Origin: Rhodospirillales bacterium 24-66-33
GTDB taxonomy: Bacteria > Pseudomonadota > Alphaproteobacteria > Reyranellales > Reyranellaceae
DNA length: 64,000 bases
Direction of reading: 5' to 3'
NCBI GenBank assembly: GCA_002281855.1
Contig: NCHQ01000009.1
Span: 1 to 64,000, forward strand
Shown here: one piece after another, positions 16,247 through 25,262 of the stretch
Layout of the letters: each line of letters begins with the position of its first letter
How positions within the stretch are numbered: position 1 is the first letter of the stretch
The notes under the pieces: model-generated
Databases searched by the model: none
What the model was told of the DNA's origin: nothing
Seen by the model: the letters and a program-made list of their open reading frames with translations, nothing else
Translations under genes and position numbers: made by a program

Positions 16247-17641
16247 ATGACCGCTTTGCATGACATGACCGCCGGCGAGTTGCTCGCCGCCTACAAATCC
16301 AAGTCGCTATCGCCCGTCGAGGCCACCGACGCCGTGATCGCCCGCATCGAGGCCTGGGAGCCCAGGCTGAAGGCGCTCTACGCGCCCGATTTCGAGGGCG
16401 CGCGCAAGGCCGCGAAGGTCTCCGAGGCGCGATGGCAGAAGGGCACGCCGCAGGGCGCGCTCGACGGCGTGCCCATCACCATCAAGGAGAACATCGCCAC
16501 CAAGGGCGTGCCGGTGCCGCTCGGAACGGCGGCGACCGAGCTGGTGCCCGCCGCCGACGATGCGCCCGCCTCGGCGCGCGTGCGCGAGGCGGGGGCGATC
16601 ATCCTCTCCAAGACCACCATGCCCGACTACGGCATGCTGTCCTCGGGCCGCAGCTCCTTCCATCCGCTGACGCGCAACCCGTGGAACCTCGCCTGGAATC
16701 CCGGCGGCTCCAGCGCCGGCGCGGGCGCTGCCGCGGCGGCCGGCTACGGCCCGCTGCATCTCGGCACCGACATCGGCGGCTCGGTCCGCCTGCCGGCGAG
16801 CTGGAACGGCATCTTCACCCTGAAGCCCAGCCTCGGCCGGATCGCCGTCGATCCGCCGTTCTTCGGCCGCGCCATCGGGCCGATGACGCGCAGCGTCGGG
16901 GATGCGGCCCTGCTTATGGCCGAGCTGTCGAAGCCCGACGTCCGCGACCACATGAACCTGCCGCCGGCCGACATCGACTGGGCCGCCGGACCTCTGTCGC
17001 CCAAGGGGCTGAAGATCGGGCTGCACATGGACGCGGGCTGCGGCATGCCGGTCGAGCCGGAAACCAAGGCAGCGATTGAGGCGGCGGCGAAGCTGTTCGC
17101 GGCGGCCGGTGCGCAGGTCGAACCCGTCGCGCCGTTCATGACCCCCGCCATGCTCGACCTCCAGGACATCTTCTGGCGGGTGCGCAGCTGGGTCGATTTC
17201 TCGGCGCTGAGCCATGCACGCCAGGCGAAGGTGCTGCCCTTCATCGCCGACTGGTGCCGCGCCGGCGCCGATGTTTCGGGGCCGATGGTGATCCGCGGCG
17301 TGAACAACTACATGGCCATCCGCGCCGCCACCGTGAAGGCGACGCAGCCGTTCGACTACGTGCTGTCGCCGACCTCGCCGGTGCCCACCTTCCCGGCCGA
17401 ATGGGAGATGCCCTCCAATGACGTCAACCGGGCGATGGACCACATCGGCTTCACTATGCCCTACAACATGAGCGAACAGCCGGCCGCCTCGATCAACTGC
17501 GCCTACACCAAGGAAGGCAAGCCGATCGGCCTGCAGATCTCGGGCCGCCGCTTCGACGATTCGGGCGTGATGCGCCTGTCGCGCTGGTTCGAGTCCGCGC
17601 GCGGCGAACAGAAGAAGTGGCCGGATCCGCCGACCTCGTGA
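16247..17641 (+). CDS. Amidase-signature family hydrolase
   Basis: A 464-residue amidase. The catalytic triad is in place: Lys80 (ITIKENIATKG), the cis-Ser155 (NPGGSSAGAG) and nucleophile Ser179 (TDIGGSVRLPA). The family hydrolyses carboxamides or aryl amides to acid and ammonia; there is no GatB or GatC gene nearby, so a tRNA-amidotransferase role is unlikely. The ATG at 16247 was preferred because the 18 upstream residues of the longer frame have no family match. The downstream neighbour is the Asp/Glu racemase-like gene, separated by palindromic repeats. Confidence 0.9.
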   Translation: MTALHDMTAGELLAAYKSKSLSPVEATDAVIARIEAWEPRLKALYAPDFEGARKAAKVSEARWQKGTPQGALDGVPITIKENIATKGVPVPLGTAATELVPAADDAPASARVREAGAIILSKTTMPDYGMLSSGRSSFHPLTRNPWNLAWNPGGSSAGAGAAAAAGYGPLHLGTDIGGSVRLPASWNGIFTLKPSLGRIAVDPPFFGRAIGPMTRSVGDAALLMAELSKPDVRDHMNLPPADIDWAAGPLSPKGLKIGLHMDAGCGMPVEPETKAAIEAAAKLFAAAGAQVEPVAPFMTPAMLDLQDIFWRVRSWVDFSALSHARQAKVLPFIADWCRAGADVSGPMVIRGVNNYMAIRAATVKATQPFDYVLSPTSPVPTFPAEWEMPSNDVNRAMDHIGFTMPYNMSEQPAASINCAYTKEGKPIGLQISGRRFDDSGVMRLSRWFESARGEQKKWPDPPTS

Positions 17642-17660
17642 TTCCCCGCAACAACAACCA

Positions 17661-17795
17661 CCTCACCCTGAGGAGCGGCCCCCTCGAATACCTCGGGGTT
17701 AAACTCCGGACCGCGTCTCGAAGGGTGGGGACCCGCACCATGCTTGTTGCCCATCCTTCGAGACGCATCGCTTTGCGATGCTGCTCAGGATGAGG
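17661..17795. repeat. Paired intergenic palindromes (Rhizobiales-type repeat)
   Basis: Two copies of the same palindromic unit in opposite orientation. Copy one (about 17661-17732) runs from CCTCACCCTGAGGAGC to GCGTCTCGAAGGGTG with a long divergent centre. Copy two (about 17751-17795) runs from CATCCTTCGAGACGC to CTCAGGATGAGG and folds into a hairpin with inner stem GCATCG/CGATGC. A third copy is at 57506-57552. The units fill the space between two genes and could act as RNA hairpins. They resemble the dispersed palindromes seen in Bradyrhizobium-like genomes. Confidence 0.8.
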
Positions 17796-17811
17796 GCGAG
17801 GGTGTTTGATC

Positions 17812-18519
17812 GTGATCCAAAAGCCCCTCGGCATCCTGATGCTCGATACGCGGTTTCCGCGGATCGTGGGGGATGTCGGGAATGCGGCGTCGTACGATTT
17901 CCCGGTGATCTTCCGGCGCATGGAAGGGATCGGATCGGCCGATGCCGTGGCGGCGCATCCGGACCGGCGCCGCGTGCTGGCGGCGCTGAAGGCGAATGCC
18001 GAGGCGCTGGCGGCGGCAGGCGCGGTCGGGCTTGGAACGAGTTGCGGGTTTCTGGCGCTCTATCAGGACGATCTCGCCGCGGTGTCGCCGGTGCCGGTGG
18101 CGACCTCGGCGCTGCTGCACATCAGGGACCTGAAGGATCGCAAGGTCGGCGTGATCACCGCCTCGGCGAAGAACCTGACGCCGGCGCATTTTGTGGCGGT
18201 GGGGGCGCCCGGCGATACGCCGGTGGTCGGACTGCCCGAGGACAGTTCCTTTGCCGCGACCTTCCTGCGCAACGGGCTGACGCTCGATCGCGAAGCGGTC
18301 GAGCGCGAGGTCGTCGCGGCCGGGCTAGAGTTGGTGGCGAAGCATCCGGCGGTCGACACAGTGGTGCTCGAATGCACCAACCTGCCGCCCTACAAGCGCG
18401 CGCTGGAGAGGGCGCTCGGTCTCCCGGTCCTCGATGTGCTCGATCTCCTGAAGGACTTTCATACCGAGCTCAACGGGGCAGCAAGCGGCGGTAGAGCGGC
18501 TGCAGCAGGGCCGGGATGA
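17812..18519 (+). CDS. Asp/Glu racemase-superfamily protein
   Basis: A 235-residue protein resembling aspartate/glutamate/hydantoin racemases, which invert the alpha carbon with two Cys acting as acid and base. Both are visible: Cys78 (GLGTSCGFLA) and Cys188 (VVLECTNLPPY). The start GTG at 17812 lies 9 bases after GAGGG; the TTG at 17806 is too close to that site. The ribosome site directly abuts the palindromic repeat. The last 50 bp overlap the convergent transporter gene. Substrate is unknown; it could also be a maleate-isomerase-like enzyme. Confidence 0.75.
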   Translation: MIQKPLGILMLDTRFPRIVGDVGNAASYDFPVIFRRMEGIGSADAVAAHPDRRRVLAALKANAEALAAAGAVGLGTSCGFLALYQDDLAAVSPVPVATSALLHIRDLKDRKVGVITASAKNLTPAHFVAVGAPGDTPVVGLPEDSSFAATFLRNGLTLDREAVEREVVAAGLELVAKHPAVDTVVLECTNLPPYKRALERALGLPVLDVLDLLKDFHTELNGAASGGRAAAAGPG

Positions 18520-19405
18520 TGTAGATCGGGAACTGCACGGCGGCGATGAACAGGAAGATGTCGGGATCGGCCGTCGCCGGCAGCACCGCCATGAGCAGTG
18601 CGTTGTGGCGCCCGCCCGAGCAGTAGCCCACGGTGAGCGCGCTGCGCCGATCGAGGAACGGCCAGCTCACGACCACCATCACCAGATTGCACAGGAGCAT
18701 TCCTGCGAAGGAGCCGGTGATGAAGCCCGCGAGCTTCACCGGCTCGGTGATCGCGCGGGCGACGACGCCATCCATCAGCGGGATGGCGAACACCATCAGA
18801 ACGACCACCGAGACTCCATCGAGGGTCGGGCCGGCCTCGACGAGGCGGGGCCCCAGCCAGCGGCGGATGACGATCGCTCCGGCCACCGCCAGGGCGACGA
18901 TCATCGCCAGCCTCATGCTCAGCTCGAACAGGCCGATCTTGAGGTCGAAGCCCAGCAGCCACAGCGCCAGCGGCGGCAGGGTGAAAGGCACCAGGAAGTT
19001 CGTGAACAGCGAGAGCAGCAGGGCGAGCGAGGAATCGAGGCGCAGGAAGGTGGCCGTCGTCGCCGCCGAGATGATGCCGGGGGCCATGGCGCTGAGGCAG
19101 AGCGCGGTGACGAGGCTTGGCCACAGGCCCAGCCCCTGCCAGACCGGCCAGACGACGAGCGGCACCGCAACGAGGTTGAGGACGGCCAGCAGCAACGCAG
19201 GACCGGGCCGGCGCAGCAGTGCGGAGAGGCGGTCCCAGTCCATCCGCGCCAGGGCCAGCATCAGCAGGATCACGACCAGCGGCAGCAGCAGCGGCCGCGC
19301 CGCGGCCGCAAGGTCCTGGAACAGCAGGCCCAGCAGGAGGGAGAAGGGCAGGAGGGTGGTGGCGCGACCTCCCATGCGCTGCAGGACCACGAGGAGCGGA
19401 TTCAT
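18470..19405 (-). CDS. BASS-type (bile acid:sodium symporter-like) transporter
   Basis: A 311-residue protein with nine or ten membrane spans and the BASS/arsenite-permease-like pattern. Support is the LSAMAPGIISAATTATFLRLD segment (about 105-125) and the YCSGGRHNALLMAVL segment (about 257-271) in the second half, where the family has its crossover helices. The substrate is unknown. The ATG at 19405 begins with a hydrophobic N-terminus; a longer reading adds 43 residues without family support. It overlaps the racemase gene tail-to-tail by 50 bp and is divergent from the creatininase-like gene with a 34 bp gap. Confidence 0.75.
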   Translation of the reverse strand: MNPLLVVLQRMGGRATTLLPFSLLLGLLFQDLAAAARPLLLPLVVILLMLALARMDWDRLSALLRRPGPALLLAVLNLVAVPLVVWPVWQGLGLWPSLVTALCLSAMAPGIISAATTATFLRLDSSLALLLSLFTNFLVPFTLPPLALWLLGFDLKIGLFELSMRLAMIVALAVAGAIVIRRWLGPRLVEAGPTLDGVSVVVLMVFAIPLMDGVVARAITEPVKLAGFITGSFAGMLLCNLVMVVVSWPFLDRRSALTVGYCSGGRHNALLMAVLPATADPDIFLFIAAVQFPIYIIPALLQPLYRRLLPR

Positions 19406-19439
19406 TGAAGCCAGCGTAGCACGTGCTAGCCTGCCGCCG

Positions 19440-19994
19440 ATGAACACTCTGCCCGGCGTCTGGCTCGACGATCTCACCCGACAGGAAGTCGCTTCCCGTT
19501 TCGATGGCAAAGCCGTCGCCCTCGTCCCCGTCATCTCGGCCGGACCTCCGGCGCCTCATCTACCGCTGAAGACGGCAGGGCTGATCGCCCGCGCGCTCTG
19601 CCACAAGCTGATGGAGCGGCTGGCCGTCGCGGTGGCGCCCGTCATCGACGCAGACTCCTTTTCGCGGCAGGAGACGCTGGGACAGGTTCTCGGCGATCGG
19701 CTCGCCGGGGTGAGGGCGCTCGGCGCGCGACGGATAGCGGTGCTCGAAATCTCGGCTTCTCCGCTCCGGACACTGGAGGTCCCCGGGGAAGCGCTGGTGC
19801 TGCGTGTCGGCGATCGCATCGGCGATGGCGAGTATCTCACCTCCTGTCTGATGGCCCTCGACCCGAGGAGCGTGCGTATGCCGCTGCTGCCGGCCGGTTC
19901 GAGCTCCCAGGCCTTCGCCGGCGAGCGCGGGATGGCGGCCGAGGTCGAGGCTCTGTTCGATGCACTCGTTGCGAAGTGGCCCGATCTCGCTTGA
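19440..19994 (+). CDS. Degenerate creatininase-like protein
   Basis: A 184-residue protein whose first 60 residues align by eye with the creatininase family: VWLDDLTRQEV followed by VALVPVISAGPPAPHLPLKTAG. The family's LPVGS(T)EQHGPHLPL(x)TD block carries three metal ligands, Glu, His and Asp. Here Glu and the first His are replaced (SAGPPAPHLP) and the Asp position is Ala. The protein is also shorter than the usual 240 or so residues. It is therefore unlikely to be a metal-dependent amidohydrolase; its present role is unknown. Confidence 0.6.
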   Translation: MNTLPGVWLDDLTRQEVASRFDGKAVALVPVISAGPPAPHLPLKTAGLIARALCHKLMERLAVAVAPVIDADSFSRQETLGQVLGDRLAGVRALGARRIAVLEISASPLRTLEVPGEALVLRVGDRIGDGEYLTSCLMALDPRSVRMPLLPAGSSSQAFAGERGMAAEVEALFDALVAKWPDLA

Positions 19995-20056
19995 GGGGGC
20001 GGCGCCGGGCACCGCAATCGGCTATGGTCGGCGCCTACGAGCCCTCAGGAGTATTC

Positions 20057-20515
20057 ATGAAGCTGTTCGGACTGCCGGCTCTCGCCGCCGTCTCTCTCTT
20101 TTCGTCACTGATTGCCGGTACCGCCGGTGCGCAGACGGCCATCCAGGCGGGCGAATGGGAGACGACGGAGAAGACCACGATGGAAGGCGTGCAGCCGATG
20201 CCCCCCTCGTCGAAGAAGGTCTGTCTCAAGGCCGACGAGGCCCAGCTCGAGCGGCTGCTGTTCCCGACGCCGGACGAAATCAAGCAGCATGGTTGCAAGT
20301 ACGAGCCCGGTGCCCGGAAGGCCGGCATGCTCACCGCGACGCTGACCTGCCCGCCGAACGACCAGACTCCCGGCGTGACGGCCAAGGCCGAGATCACCTA
20401 CACCCAGACGAGCTACCAGGGCCTTGGTCAGCTCGAGGCGGCCGACAAGTCCGGCACGACGCTGAAGGGCAAGAGCGAGTTGAGCGGCAAGCGCCTCGGC
20501 GACTGCCCGAAGTAG
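20057..20515 (+). CDS. Secreted DUF3617-family protein
   Basis: A 152-residue protein with a signal peptide (cleavage near AGTAGA-QT, residue 25) and a mature part typical of DUF3617: a GEWETTEKTTM start, a KKVCLKADEAQ segment and a final Cys close to the C-terminus (GDCPK). The four mature Cys probably form disulfides in the periplasm. The function of the family is unknown. An AGGAG ribosome site five bases upstream fixes the ATG at 20057; an upstream in-frame reading overlaps the previous gene and is rejected. Confidence 0.85.
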   Translation: MKLFGLPALAAVSLFSSLIAGTAGAQTAIQAGEWETTEKTTMEGVQPMPPSSKKVCLKADEAQLERLLFPTPDEIKQHGCKYEPGARKAGMLTATLTCPPNDQTPGVTAKAEITYTQTSYQGLGQLEAADKSGTTLKGKSELSGKRLGDCPK

Positions 20516-20527
20516 CGGCGGTCCGCC

Positions 20528-22507
20528 TCAGGCGCGGTTGCGACTGAAGAGACGCGACAGGCGCAGCTCGAGCGTGCTGCGCACGAACGGCTTCATCAGC
20601 AGTTCCGTTCCCGGACCCAGCGGCGTTGCGTTGGACTGGGCATACCCCGTCATCAGGACGATCCGCACGTCGGGACGCGCCTTGCGCATGTAGTCGGCGA
20701 CCTGCCAGCCATCGGTGCCGCCCGGCAGGCCGATATCCGTCATGAGCAGGTCGACCGGATGGCCGACATCGACATGGCTGCGGGCCGCCATGGCATCGGA
20801 CGCGGTCGCGACCTCGAAGCCGAGCTGTCGCAGCGATTCGGCGACATGCTCGCGCACGCCCTGCTGGTCTTCGACCACCAGCGCATGGCGGCCCTTGCCG
20901 TCGAACAGACCTTCGTCCGGCACGAACTCGCGCACGATGGCGGTGCCTTCCGGCAGGCGCGGGAAGGAGAGGCGGACGGTCGTACCCTTGCCCTCGGTGG
21001 AAACCAGGTCGAGCGAGCCTTCCGACTGCGCCATGAAGCCCGCCACCTGGGCGAGGCCGAGACCGGTGCCCTCGCCGTGACGCTTGGTCGTGAAGAACGG
21101 CTCCATGGCTCGCCGCTGCGTCTCCTCCGACATGCCGATGCCGGTGTCCGACACGGTGAGCAGAACGCGCTCGCCGCGCGACAGGGTGCGTATGACCAGC
21201 TTGCCGCCGCCCGGCATCGCGTCGCGCGCGTTCACCGCGAGGTTCAGCAGCGCAATTTCCAGCTGGTTGGAATCGATCGTGACCAGCGGCAGGTCCTGCT
21301 CAAGATCGATCTCGAGCTGGATGCTCTCGCCGATCGTGCGGTGGAGCATGTCGATCAGGCCGTCGACCAGGACGTTCAGACTGGCCGGCTTGGAATCGCT
21401 GGGCTGGCGGCGGGCGAAAGCCAGCAGGCGGTGGGTGAGCGCCGCGGCCTGGGTGGCTGCCTGCATGACCAGGTCGGCCCGCCGGTGTTGTGCCGCCTCG
21501 GTCGCTGGCAGCGCCTTCTTCAGGGACTCCGTGGAACCCAGCACGACCGTCAGCATGTTGTTGAAATCGTGGGCGATGCCGCCGGTGAGTTGACCGATCG
21601 CCTCCATCTTCTGGACCTGCCGCAGGGCGGCCTCGGCCTGCTGCCGCTCCTCGATCTCGGCGCGCAGTCGGCGGTTGGCCTCCGTCAACGCGCCGGTGCG
21701 CACCGCGACTTCGCGCTCGAGCCAGGCATTGGTGCGCTCCATGGCGTCCTGCTGCGTCTTCTCGATGGTGAGATCGCGAAGCACCAGGATGAACCCCTGG
21801 GCCAGTCCGCCGCGCGCGCGCATCGGCGCCATCACGCAGCTGGCCCAGATCGGTCGTCCGTCCTTGCGAAGATGCCACCGGTTCGAGGTCACGCTGGCCT
21901 CCGTCGCGGCCCGCTGACGTTCGGTATGCGGCACGCCGCCCGCCACGTCCTCGCGTGTGTAGATGCAATCCGCCGACTGGCCGAGCACCTCCACTTCCGC
22001 CCAGCCGAGCACGCGCTGGGCACCCTCGCTCCAGCTCTGGATCAGGCCGTTCTGGTCGACCGTGATGATGGCGTGGTCGACCACGCTCTGGACGATCATG
22101 CGATAGAGTTCGTTGCTCTGTTCCGCCGCCTGCTCCGCACGCTTCAGCCGAAGCAGGGCGCGGATGGTGGCAAGCAGTTCCGAGGGCTCGACCGGCTGGC
22201 TGAGATAGGCGTCGGCGCCGCTGTCGAGCCCGACCGCGCGGTCCTGGGGCGCTACGAAGGACGCCGAGATCTGCAGGACGAGGAGCTGGATGTCCTGCTT
22301 CTTGATGAGGCGACAGACCTCGAAGCCGTTGATGTCGGGAAGTTTGACGTCGAGTAGCACGAGGTCGGGTCGCTCTCGTCGCGCGACCTCCAGCGCTTCC
22401 ATACCTGTGCGCGCCTCGATGACTTCGTACCCGCCCTGGCGCAGCAAGCGAGTCTTTATGTATCGGCCGGATTCGTTGTCGTCGACGTTGAGGATCAGCG
22501 GCTTCAT
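20528..22507 (-). CDS. Hybrid histidine kinase: REC-PAS-HisKA-HATPase-REC
   Basis: A 659-residue soluble kinase. Domains: N-terminal receiver with Asp53 (LLDVKLPD); PAS (about 130-250); coiled coil (255-300); HisKA with His313 (GGIAHDFNNML); HATPase with N-box LNLAVNARDAMP (421-432), DTGIGMS and GEGTGLGLAQ; C-terminal receiver with Asp591 (MTDIGLPGG). With no membrane span, input must come through its receiver or PAS. Its ATG overlaps the previous gene's stop as ATGA, so it is translated with the stressosome genes and probably receives their output. No dedicated response regulator with a DNA-binding domain follows. Confidence 0.92.
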   Translation of the reverse strand: MKPLILNVDDNESGRYIKTRLLRQGGYEVIEARTGMEALEVARRERPDLVLLDVKLPDINGFEVCRLIKKQDIQLLVLQISASFVAPQDRAVGLDSGADAYLSQPVEPSELLATIRALLRLKRAEQAAEQSNELYRMIVQSVVDHAIITVDQNGLIQSWSEGAQRVLGWAEVEVLGQSADCIYTREDVAGGVPHTERQRAATEASVTSNRWHLRKDGRPIWASCVMAPMRARGGLAQGFILVLRDLTIEKTQQDAMERTNAWLEREVAVRTGALTEANRRLRAEIEERQQAEAALRQVQKMEAIGQLTGGIAHDFNNMLTVVLGSTESLKKALPATEAAQHRRADLVMQAATQAAALTHRLLAFARRQPSDSKPASLNVLVDGLIDMLHRTIGESIQLEIDLEQDLPLVTIDSNQLEIALLNLAVNARDAMPGGGKLVIRTLSRGERVLLTVSDTGIGMSEETQRRAMEPFFTTKRHGEGTGLGLAQVAGFMAQSEGSLDLVSTEGKGTTVRLSFPRLPEGTAIVREFVPDEGLFDGKGRHALVVEDQQGVREHVAESLRQLGFEVATASDAMAARSHVDVGHPVDLLMTDIGLPGGTDGWQVADYMRKARPDVRIVLMTGYAQSNATPLGPGTELLMKPFVRSTLELRLSRLFSRNRA

Positions 22508-24255
22508 GACTCACCGCCCTTCTTCATGGCCTGGACCACGTGGCCGGCAAGGATGGCGCGCGACAGGTTCGACTTGGAGAGGATCCCCACGGCGCCGCGC
22601 AGCCGCTCATGGTGCTCCGGTCCGAGCAGCGACGAGGTGAGGATCAGCACCGGAATGTGTGCGGTAGCGGGATCGCCCTTCAGGGAACGGAAGACCTCGA
22701 AGCCGGTCAGGCCCGGCAGATGGAGGTCGAGCAGGATGAAGTCGGGCATCTCGGCCTGCGCCAGGCGCAGCCCCTCCGTGCCGTCTGCCGCCTCGATCAG
22801 GGCCCAGGGCCCTTCACTGCGCAGCATGTGGGTGAGCACGTAGCGGGTGCTCTCCTCGTCGTCGACGATCAGGACCTTGCCCATGTCCTCGGCGGCCGCG
22901 GCGCTCTCGAGCGAGGCGCCCGGCAGGACGGCGGGAAGATCGAGGGTGAAAGCCGAGCCCTTGCCGGCCTCGCTCTCGACCGTGATGACGCCGCCCATGA
23001 TGCCGGCCAGCTTGCGCGACAGCGGCAGTCCGAGGCCGGAACCCTTGGTCCGGGTCTGGAGCGGGTTCCGGATCTGGATGAACTCGTCGAAGATCCGCTC
23101 GCGCTCCTGGTCGGGAATGCCGATGCCGCTGTCTCGGACCACGAACTCGATGCGGCCCGGCACCGGCGTGGCGACGGTCACGCTGACTTCGCCGCGTTCG
23201 GTGTACTTGAGTGCGTTCGAGACGAGATTGCGCAGGATCTGCTGGAGCTTGCCCTCGTCGGTATAGAGGAGGAGGCCGCCGGTGAGGTCCCGGAAGATCA
23301 GTTCGACGTCCGCGCCGGTCTGCAGGGGCTTCATGATGCCGCGCAGCGCCGAGAGAAGCTCGGCCACTTCGATCTTCACCGGATGCAGGTCGACGCGGCC
23401 GGCCTCGACCTTCGCGAGGTCGAGCAGGTCGTTTACGAGGCGGGTCAGCGTGTCCGCCGACTGGCGGACATAGGAGAGCTGGCGCTGCTGCTCTTCGTTC
23501 AGCGGCCCGTCGGTCTGGTCCGCCAGCATGCGGGTCAGCGCCGTGATGGAGTTGAGCGGCGTGCGCAGCTCGTGGCTGACGGCCGACAGGAACTGGCTCT
23601 TGACCTCGCTCGCGCGCTTCAGCTCGTCGGCGCGCTGCTCAAGCTCGGCATAGAGCGCGAGGACGCCTCGGTTGGTGCTGTCGAGTTCGGCGTTGAGTTC
23701 CGCGAGCTCCGCCCGGGCGGTTTCGAGGTCCGCCATGGTCGTGAGCAGGTCGCGGTTCTGCGCGAGAACTTCCTCGACCAGCACCTCCGGGCCCAACCGT
23801 GCGAGATCCGTCGCCACCCGTCCGACCGACATGTCGTTGGCCACAGCGCCGCGCGGAAGGCACTTGCCGAAGCGCACGAGGGTGCCGGTCGAATTGCTGT
23901 CGATTTCGAACTGGTCCATCAATCGGCGCGTGCCGACCAGGCCGATGCCCATGCCGGTCGGCGACACATAGGTACCGCCCAGAATGCTCTCCAGCTCCGA
24001 AATTCCGGGGCCCTGGTCGCGGAACGTCATTGTGAGCGCCTGCGCGGGCGGATCGCCCAGGAGGGCGAAGGACAGACCGCCGCCGCCGCCGTAGGTCACC
24101 GTATTGCGCGCCACCTCGGAAACCGCGGTGGCGATCGACGTCTGGGCCTGCCGGTCGAACCCCACGAGACGCGCGATATGGCGCGCGCGCTGGCGTGCTC
24201 GCACGATGTCCTGCTCGGTGTCGAGGCGCATGCTGAAGAGCGTCGCCTCGCTCAT
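22504..24255 (-). CDS. RsbT-like ATPase fused to a hybrid histidine kinase
   Basis: A 583-residue protein. Residues 8-130 are an anti-sigma/RsbT-like HATPase (SEVARNTVTYGGGG, FRDQGPGI, MGIGLVGTRRLMDQF). A coiled coil follows (155-215), then HisKA with His228 (SHELRTPLNS), a second HATPase (NLVSNALKYTE, DSGIGIP, GSGLGLPLS) and a receiver with Asp510 (FILLDLHLPG). Fusing an RsbT-like switch domain to a kinase suggests that the stressosome controls phosphotransfer directly. The ATG at 24255 overlaps the preceding stop as ATGA. A longer reading to 24378 lies inside the preceding gene and is rejected. Confidence 0.9.
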   Translation of the reverse strand: MSEATLFSMRLDTEQDIVRARQRARHIARLVGFDRQAQTSIATAVSEVARNTVTYGGGGGLSFALLGDPPAQALTMTFRDQGPGISELESILGGTYVSPTGMGIGLVGTRRLMDQFEIDSNSTGTLVRFGKCLPRGAVANDMSVGRVATDLARLGPEVLVEEVLAQNRDLLTTMADLETARAELAELNAELDSTNRGVLALYAELEQRADELKRASEVKSQFLSAVSHELRTPLNSITALTRMLADQTDGPLNEEQQRQLSYVRQSADTLTRLVNDLLDLAKVEAGRVDLHPVKIEVAELLSALRGIMKPLQTGADVELIFRDLTGGLLLYTDEGKLQQILRNLVSNALKYTERGEVSVTVATPVPGRIEFVVRDSGIGIPDQERERIFDEFIQIRNPLQTRTKGSGLGLPLSRKLAGIMGGVITVESEAGKGSAFTLDLPAVLPGASLESAAAAEDMGKVLIVDDEESTRYVLTHMLRSEGPWALIEAADGTEGLRLAQAEMPDFILLDLHLPGLTGFEVFRSLKGDPATAHIPVLILTSSLLGPEHHERLRGAVGILSKSNLSRAILAGHVVQAMKKGGES

Positions 24256-25262
24256 GGTAGCCGCCTCAGGACCAGGACCGTGGCGTCGTCCCGCCCGCGC
24301 GTGCCGTCCCGGTAGAGGATCGCCGCGATCAGCGCCGGATGCCGCGCCGCCAGCCTGGGATAGCGGTCGAGGGACCAATTGGTCCCGATGCCGTCGGAGT
24401 GCAGGATCACCACCAGCCCCGGACCGTCGCAGGGATAGACGAACTCCCTGACCTGCCCGGCGGTGTGGCCCGCGATGCCGTTCATCGAGACGAAGCGCCG
24501 GACCTGACCGCCCGCTGCGGCGAGGCCGGCGATGTTTCCGATGCCGCTGAAGGTGAGGGAGGAAGCGGCGAGATCGACGTTGGCAACGCCGATGGCCGCG
24601 CCGCGCGTTCCCCGCAGGCCGGCATGGATCCTCTGGGCGGCCATGACGGGGGACGAGACGACCCCCTTCTTGAACACCTCGCAGGCTGCATTGGCGGCCT
24701 GTTGCGCGGCGACGCCGTGACCGAGCCCATCCACCACCAGCAGGGAGACGACGCTTCCTGCGTGGACCACCGCCACACCGTCACCGCAAACCAGCTCCTC
24801 GGGCTTCGGCACGGAGACGGAGCCGATGAGCGCGTGCTTCTCGACCGGCGCCCGTCGGCCCGGCCAGAGCCGAACATAGATCGCGGTGCCATGGCCCGGC
24901 GCCGGTCCGGTCTGGGAATGAATGTCGAACTCGTCGGCCTGCCGGCGGATCGCGCCGAGGCCCGCACCGGCCGAGCCGTAGGTCGAGACTCCATCGCTCA
25001 TGCTATGTGCGACGTCGGCCATGCCGGGACCGCGATCGATTGAGATGAGCTCGAGTCCCTTGCGATCCTCGGCCGTCACCGCGCGCAACAGCAAATGACC
25101 GCCGCCGGCATGCCGTGCCACGTTGGTCGCCATCTCCAGGGCGACCAGGGCCGCGCGGCCGACATCCTCGTCACTGAAGCCACAGGCCCGCGCCACGCTT
25201 TCCACTTCGCGGCGCGCGGCATTGGCATGACTCGTGTCCGGGACAGGCACCAGGCGGTTCAT
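24252..25262 (-). CDS. RsbX-like phosphatase with N-terminal HATPase domain
   Basis: A 336-residue protein. Residues 1-135 are an RsbT/RsbW-like ATP-binding domain (ALEMATNVARHAGGG, DRGPGMADV, GAGLGAIRRQADEF). Residues 145-336 are a SpoIIE/PP2C-type phosphatase with metal-binding Asp in CGDGVAVV, VVDGLGHG and GRDDATVLVL. RsbX proteins dephosphorylate RsbR and RsbS to reset a stressosome; that role is inferred from position. The ATG at 25262 overlaps the rsbT stop as ATGA and has GGAAG upstream; another ATG at 25271 lacks one. Confidence 0.88.
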   Translation of the reverse strand: MNRLVPVPDTSHANAARREVESVARACGFSDEDVGRAALVALEMATNVARHAGGGHLLLRAVTAEDRKGLELISIDRGPGMADVAHSMSDGVSTYGSAGAGLGAIRRQADEFDIHSQTGPAPGHGTAIYVRLWPGRRAPVEKHALIGSVSVPKPEELVCGDGVAVVHAGSVVSLLVVDGLGHGVAAQQAANAACEVFKKGVVSSPVMAAQRIHAGLRGTRGAAIGVANVDLAASSLTFSGIGNIAGLAAAGGQVRRFVSMNGIAGHTAGQVREFVYPCDGPGLVVILHSDGIGTNWSLDRYPRLAARHPALIAAILYRDGTRGRDDATVLVLRRLP

